Positions 61,455 to 64,000 of a stretch of 64,000 nt of DNA are shown here, piece after piece. This DNA comes from Hassallia sp050875635 (GTDB lineage Bacteria; Cyanobacteriota; Cyanobacteriia; Cyanobacteriales; Nostocaceae): the NCBI RefSeq assembly GCF_050875635.1, contig NZ_JBPAOH010000026.1, forward strand, positions 8,264 to 72,263, written 5' to 3'. How positions within the stretch are numbered: the first letter of the stretch is position 1; every line of letters begins with the position of its first letter. A model generated the notes under the pieces. The model did not search any database and was not told the DNA's origin. It worked only from the letters and a program-made list of their open reading frames with translations. Position numbers and translations under genes: made by a program.

Positions 61455-61515
61455 AAATAATTCATCAGCAGCTATTTCTATGTCACTGATGAATTATTTA
61501 TTTTATTTTCGCGCT
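61455..61515 (+). terminator. Perfect 14-bp hairpin with T-rich tail after micro-ORF 2
   Basis: AAATAATTCATCAG (61,455-61,468) and CTGATGAATTATTT (61,486-61,499) are exactly complementary with a 17-base loop, then ATTTTATTTTCGCG. It begins 24 bases after the octapeptide stop. Unit 1 has a weaker version (CATCAGC / GCTGGTG). It could be a full terminator for abundant micro-ORF transcripts or an attenuator before the exporter gene. Confidence 0.75.
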
Positions 61516-61573
61516 CTTACTACTGCCGAAAAAAAAGCCAATTAAGTTTTTCAGACATTCAGACCAAATAATA

Positions 61574-63337
61574 ATGCAGGCTCTTTGGTTTCTCAAAAGT
61601 ATTAATAAATATATTGCTGGTTATAAATGGCTAGCTATTTTACTTGTTGGCTGCCTGATATTTGACGCAGCATTTGATTCAGCCATGAGGGCTAGTTTAA
61701 AATTTATTATCGATGCGGCTATTGTTCCTAAAAACTATGGTCTTTTGATTTTAATTATCTCGCTCATGGTCGTTGGCGCAATCTTATACGGCTGCATCGG
61801 TTTGCTAGGAAACTTCTTAGGAGCGCGTTTGGGTATTCTGATAATCAACAATATCCGCATCTCTATATTTGAGCATCTCCAGAACCTGTCGATGGATTTT
61901 TTTGGGCGGCGTTCTGCTGAGGATATTGTCAAATGTTTAATATCAGATACAAATAGAGTGGAAAGTGGTTTGGTCACAATGGGACTGTCAGTGCTGATTA
62001 TAGACTTCAGTGGCATCCTATTTTCTGTCTCGATCCTCTTTTTTCTTAACTGGCAGTTGGCTATTCTCAGTTGCATTGGTTTAACATTCTGCATAATTGC
62101 TCCGACAAAAATTGCCCAAATTGCTACTGAAAAGAGCTATGAATTGATGGACAAGGAAGGAGAAATTGCCAGCATAGCCGAAGAGAATATTCTCTCGCAA
62201 TCCGTTGTCAAAATATTTGGGCTGGAAAAACAAGTTACCAAAAGATTTTCAGTTCATCTGAATGACTTGAAACGAGTTTATGTCCCGGCAATGTTTGTGT
62301 CTTACCTAGTACAGAAAATTCCCATTGTAGTTTTTGTCCTCTTGCAAGTTGTAATTTTAAGTGTCGGTGCGGCGATGACTTACTGGAATTTGATTACAGT
62401 AGGAACGCTCGTTTCTTATCAGGTTTTCTTGCTGGGTTTGCATCTCAATATCCTTGGCTTGACTGCAATGTTGCCTGAATTTATAGCAGCAGTGGCAGCC
62501 CTGCAACGCATCAGCGATATTTTGTCAGAAATTCCCCAAGTGCAGGATGCTCCAAACGCCGTTGACTTGCCGCATTTTGAGGGTGAAATTCGTTTTGAAA
62601 ATGCTAGCTTTAGCTACTCGGAAGAAAGAAGAGGAATTAAGAACCTATCCCTAAATATCCGCAAAGGGGACTTTGCAGTGTTTGTTGGTTCTTCTGGTGC
62701 AGGTAAAAGTACAATTGTCAATTTACTGACACGATTTTATGACCTGGATAAGGGTCAAATTCTGTTTGATAAAGTTGATTTGCGCTTCTGCACGCAACAA
62801 TCACTGCGTTCTTAAATTGGACTGGTTTCTCAGGATGTCATTTTGTTTAATGACTCGGTGGAAGAGAATATCCGCATGGGCTATTTAGAAGCTACAAGAA
62901 AGCAAATAGAAGCCGCAGCCAAAGCCGCAGAAATTCACGATTTTATTCTGAGTTTACCTCAAGGCTATGATACACCCGTTGGCAATAGAGGCGGACAGCT
63001 ATCGGGGGGACAGCGGCAAAGAATCGCCCTAGCAAGAGCCTTGGTGAGAAATCCAGCCATCCTAATTTTAGATGAAGCCACATCAGCACTAGACCCGATT
63101 ACCGAAGCAGGAATCCTCGCCACGTTATCGCGCATTGCGTCAGAATGCACAGTCATTATCATCACCCATCGCATTAGTCAAGCGTTACGTGCGGATGTAA
63201 TTTTTGTGATGGAAAACGGGCGCATTGTTGAATCAGGTAGTCATGTAGATTTGATTCAACTTGGGGGACTATATGCCACGCTTTGGCAACAAAGTCATAG
63301 AGCAAATAACGATGTAGTAGAGCTTGTCCGTTCCTGA
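61574..63337 (+). pseudogene. ABC exporter (TMD-NBD fusion), interrupted by in-frame TAA
   Basis: A 587-codon MsbA-like exporter: six membrane helices (about 15-310), then an ATPase with Walker A GSSGAGKST (about 377-385), Q-loop LVSQDVILFND, signature LSGGQRQR, Walker B ILILDEAT and H-loop ITHR. At 62,813-62,815 a TAA stands where the family pattern S-L-R-S-Q-I-G-L-V-S-Q-D expects Gln (CAA). The frame resumes IGLVSQD and runs to 63,337. As written, the ATPase domain is cut after Walker A and cannot work unless the stop is suppressed. It follows the micro-ORF cassettes and precedes a methyltransferase gene, so it was probably their exporter. Confidence 0.85.
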
Positions 63338-63379
63338 TAACAGATTTGACGTGTATTAAATATATTGGAGTTGAGTTTT

Positions 63380-63904
63380 ATGACGAGTACAAATGATTCC
63401 AAATGGCTAATCCCATCTTCCCAGGGCCTTGCCTCAAAATCACTTGAGGAAGAGAAAGCTCTCTGGGATGAAAACCACAAGGATTATGCCAATAATACTT
63501 TCAGCCTGACCCAAGACCCGAAAATCTGCAAAACCTTAGTCCGTCCCGAACGCTCTCCCGGTTTTGATATTCCCAATTCGCCTGATATCAAAGTTTTAAT
63601 TCCCGGTTGTGGCTCGGAAATTTATCTTCAGAAGACATTACTAGAATTTTGTCCCAACATTGGACAGGTTTACTGTACCGATTTTTCCCAGACGGCGATT
63701 GAAAAAGCCGTGGAAAGTTGGTTTCAAGCCTTGGGAGATTCCAGACTCAAGAATCAGCAATTCGTTTTTGAGCTAGCTGATTCTACCAAATTAACAGAAC
63801 AAAAACCTGAGTGGAAGGATAAATTCGATTATATCTTGCTCGTTAATACCATGGTTTCCAGTGAGGATGAAACCAACCGCCAGATGATAAGAGAATTTCA
63901 GTAG
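63380..63904 (+). CDS. Class I SAM-dependent methyltransferase, C-terminally truncated
   Basis: A 174-residue protein with the SAM motif KVLIPGCGSEIYLQKTLLEF (motif I), VYCTDFSQTAIEKAV (motif II acidic Asp), FELADSTKL and DYILLVNTMVSSEDETNRQMIREFQ. Complete members continue with an L-K-P-G-G turn and further strands; here a TAG follows REFQ. The same frame is open for about 27 more codons (TENFCDRQKIVTCDTVFQEF) but does not look like the missing part. So it is truncated or ended by a rearrangement near the window edge. The ATG at 63,380 has TTGGAG upstream. It could modify the peptides encoded at 61,279-61,431. Confidence 0.7.
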   Translation: MTSTNDSKWLIPSSQGLASKSLEEEKALWDENHKDYANNTFSLTQDPKICKTLVRPERSPGFDIPNSPDIKVLIPGCGSEIYLQKTLLEFCPNIGQVYCTDFSQTAIEKAVESWFQALGDSRLKNQQFVFELADSTKLTEQKPEWKDKFDYILLVNTMVSSEDETNRQMIREFQ

Positions 63905-64000
63905 ACCGAAAACTTTTGCGATCGTCAAAAAATAGTAACCTGTGATACAGTTTTTCAAGAATTCAAAAAAGTTGCTCGTTTTTCATGATTGATAAAGGAA
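63905..64000. other. Window end, no feature resolved
   Basis: About 95 bp after the methyltransferase stop; open in one frame to about 63,987, with no recognisable product. The region continues beyond the window. Confidence 0.3.

Larger units (their letters stand above)
61231..61500 (+). repeat. Tandem duplication of a ~126-bp micro-ORF cassette
   Basis: Two units, each with GCGAAAAAACAATTAAAACC, CAATAAAAAGGAGAAAAAATC, ATG and a tiny coding part, TAATAACAAATAACAGAATA, then ATAATTCATCAGCAGCTATT and a hairpin. ATG-to-ATG distance is 126 bp. Upstream and downstream flanks are nearly identical in the two copies, while the bases between ATG and TAA are not. Confidence 0.85.

Overview
The window comes from a filamentous, probably heterocyst-forming cyanobacterium (order Nostocales). 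The evidence is the very frequent HIP1-type octamer GCGATCGC, a photosystem I psaK gene, split rpoC1/rpoC2 genes, a gene for a Mo-dependent-nitrogenase-like protein, a pseudo-orthocaspase, an all3515-type PEP-CTERM protein, and many heptanucleotide-type short tandem repeats (STRRs) between genes. Species cannot be named from the sequence alone.

Layout. 1-3.5 kb: tig-clpP-clpX proteostasis operon (minus strand; clpX leaves the window). 4.2-8.4 kb: asd-dapA-rnj (lysine/DAP entry and RNase J). 8.5-10.8 kb: a restriction-modification pair with an intact C5 methyltransferase and a nuclease gene cut by an in-frame TGA. 10.8-15.8 kb: ArsB/NhaD-type transporter, Mo-nitrogenase-like protein, pseudo-orthocaspase and an exported protein. 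15.9-21.4 kb: a zinc-homeostasis neighbourhood (zinc-binding ABC lipoprotein, two small exported CxCxxC proteins, WD40 protein, COG0523 GTPase, all3515-family protein) with several candidate Zur boxes. 21.4-28.5 kb: mixed housekeeping (alpha/beta hydrolase, an interrupted membrane-protein gene, sufE, psaK, a third CxCxxC protein, dapB). 28.8-36 kb: a double-glycine peptide gene and its likely maturation/export set (PpiC-like, HlyD-like, cNMP-C39-ABC exporter, HTH protein). 37-50 kb: GIY-YIG protein and the rpsT-tatD-rpoB-rpoC1-rpoC2 block. 50.6-60.6 kb: hisD, a universal stress protein, hslO, a large repeat protein, dapL, a Crp-like regulator and a Uma2 protein. 60.7-64 kb: tandem micro-ORF cassettes followed by an ABC exporter (interrupted by TAA) and a truncated methyltransferase.

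How genes work together. Four DAP/lysine enzymes (Asd, DapA, DapB, DapL) lie in one window, at three separate loci. The zinc genes look like a Zur regulon. The 28.8-36 kb genes form a secreted-peptide system in which the C39 domain should cut the GG leader and HlyD should complete the export channel.

Most unusual points: (i) two near-identical ~126-bp cassettes at 61.2-61.5 kb, each with a perfect Shine-Dalgarno and an ORF of only 6 or 8 codons, where the flanks are conserved but the coding bases differ; (ii) three genes each broken by one in-frame stop (TGA, TAG, TAA), each explainable by a single C-to-T change; (iii) a three-member family of tiny exported proteins ending in GCxCxxC; (iv) an STRR block translated inside rpoC2; (v) a duplicated dapL 3' end flanking a 1.7-kb segment.
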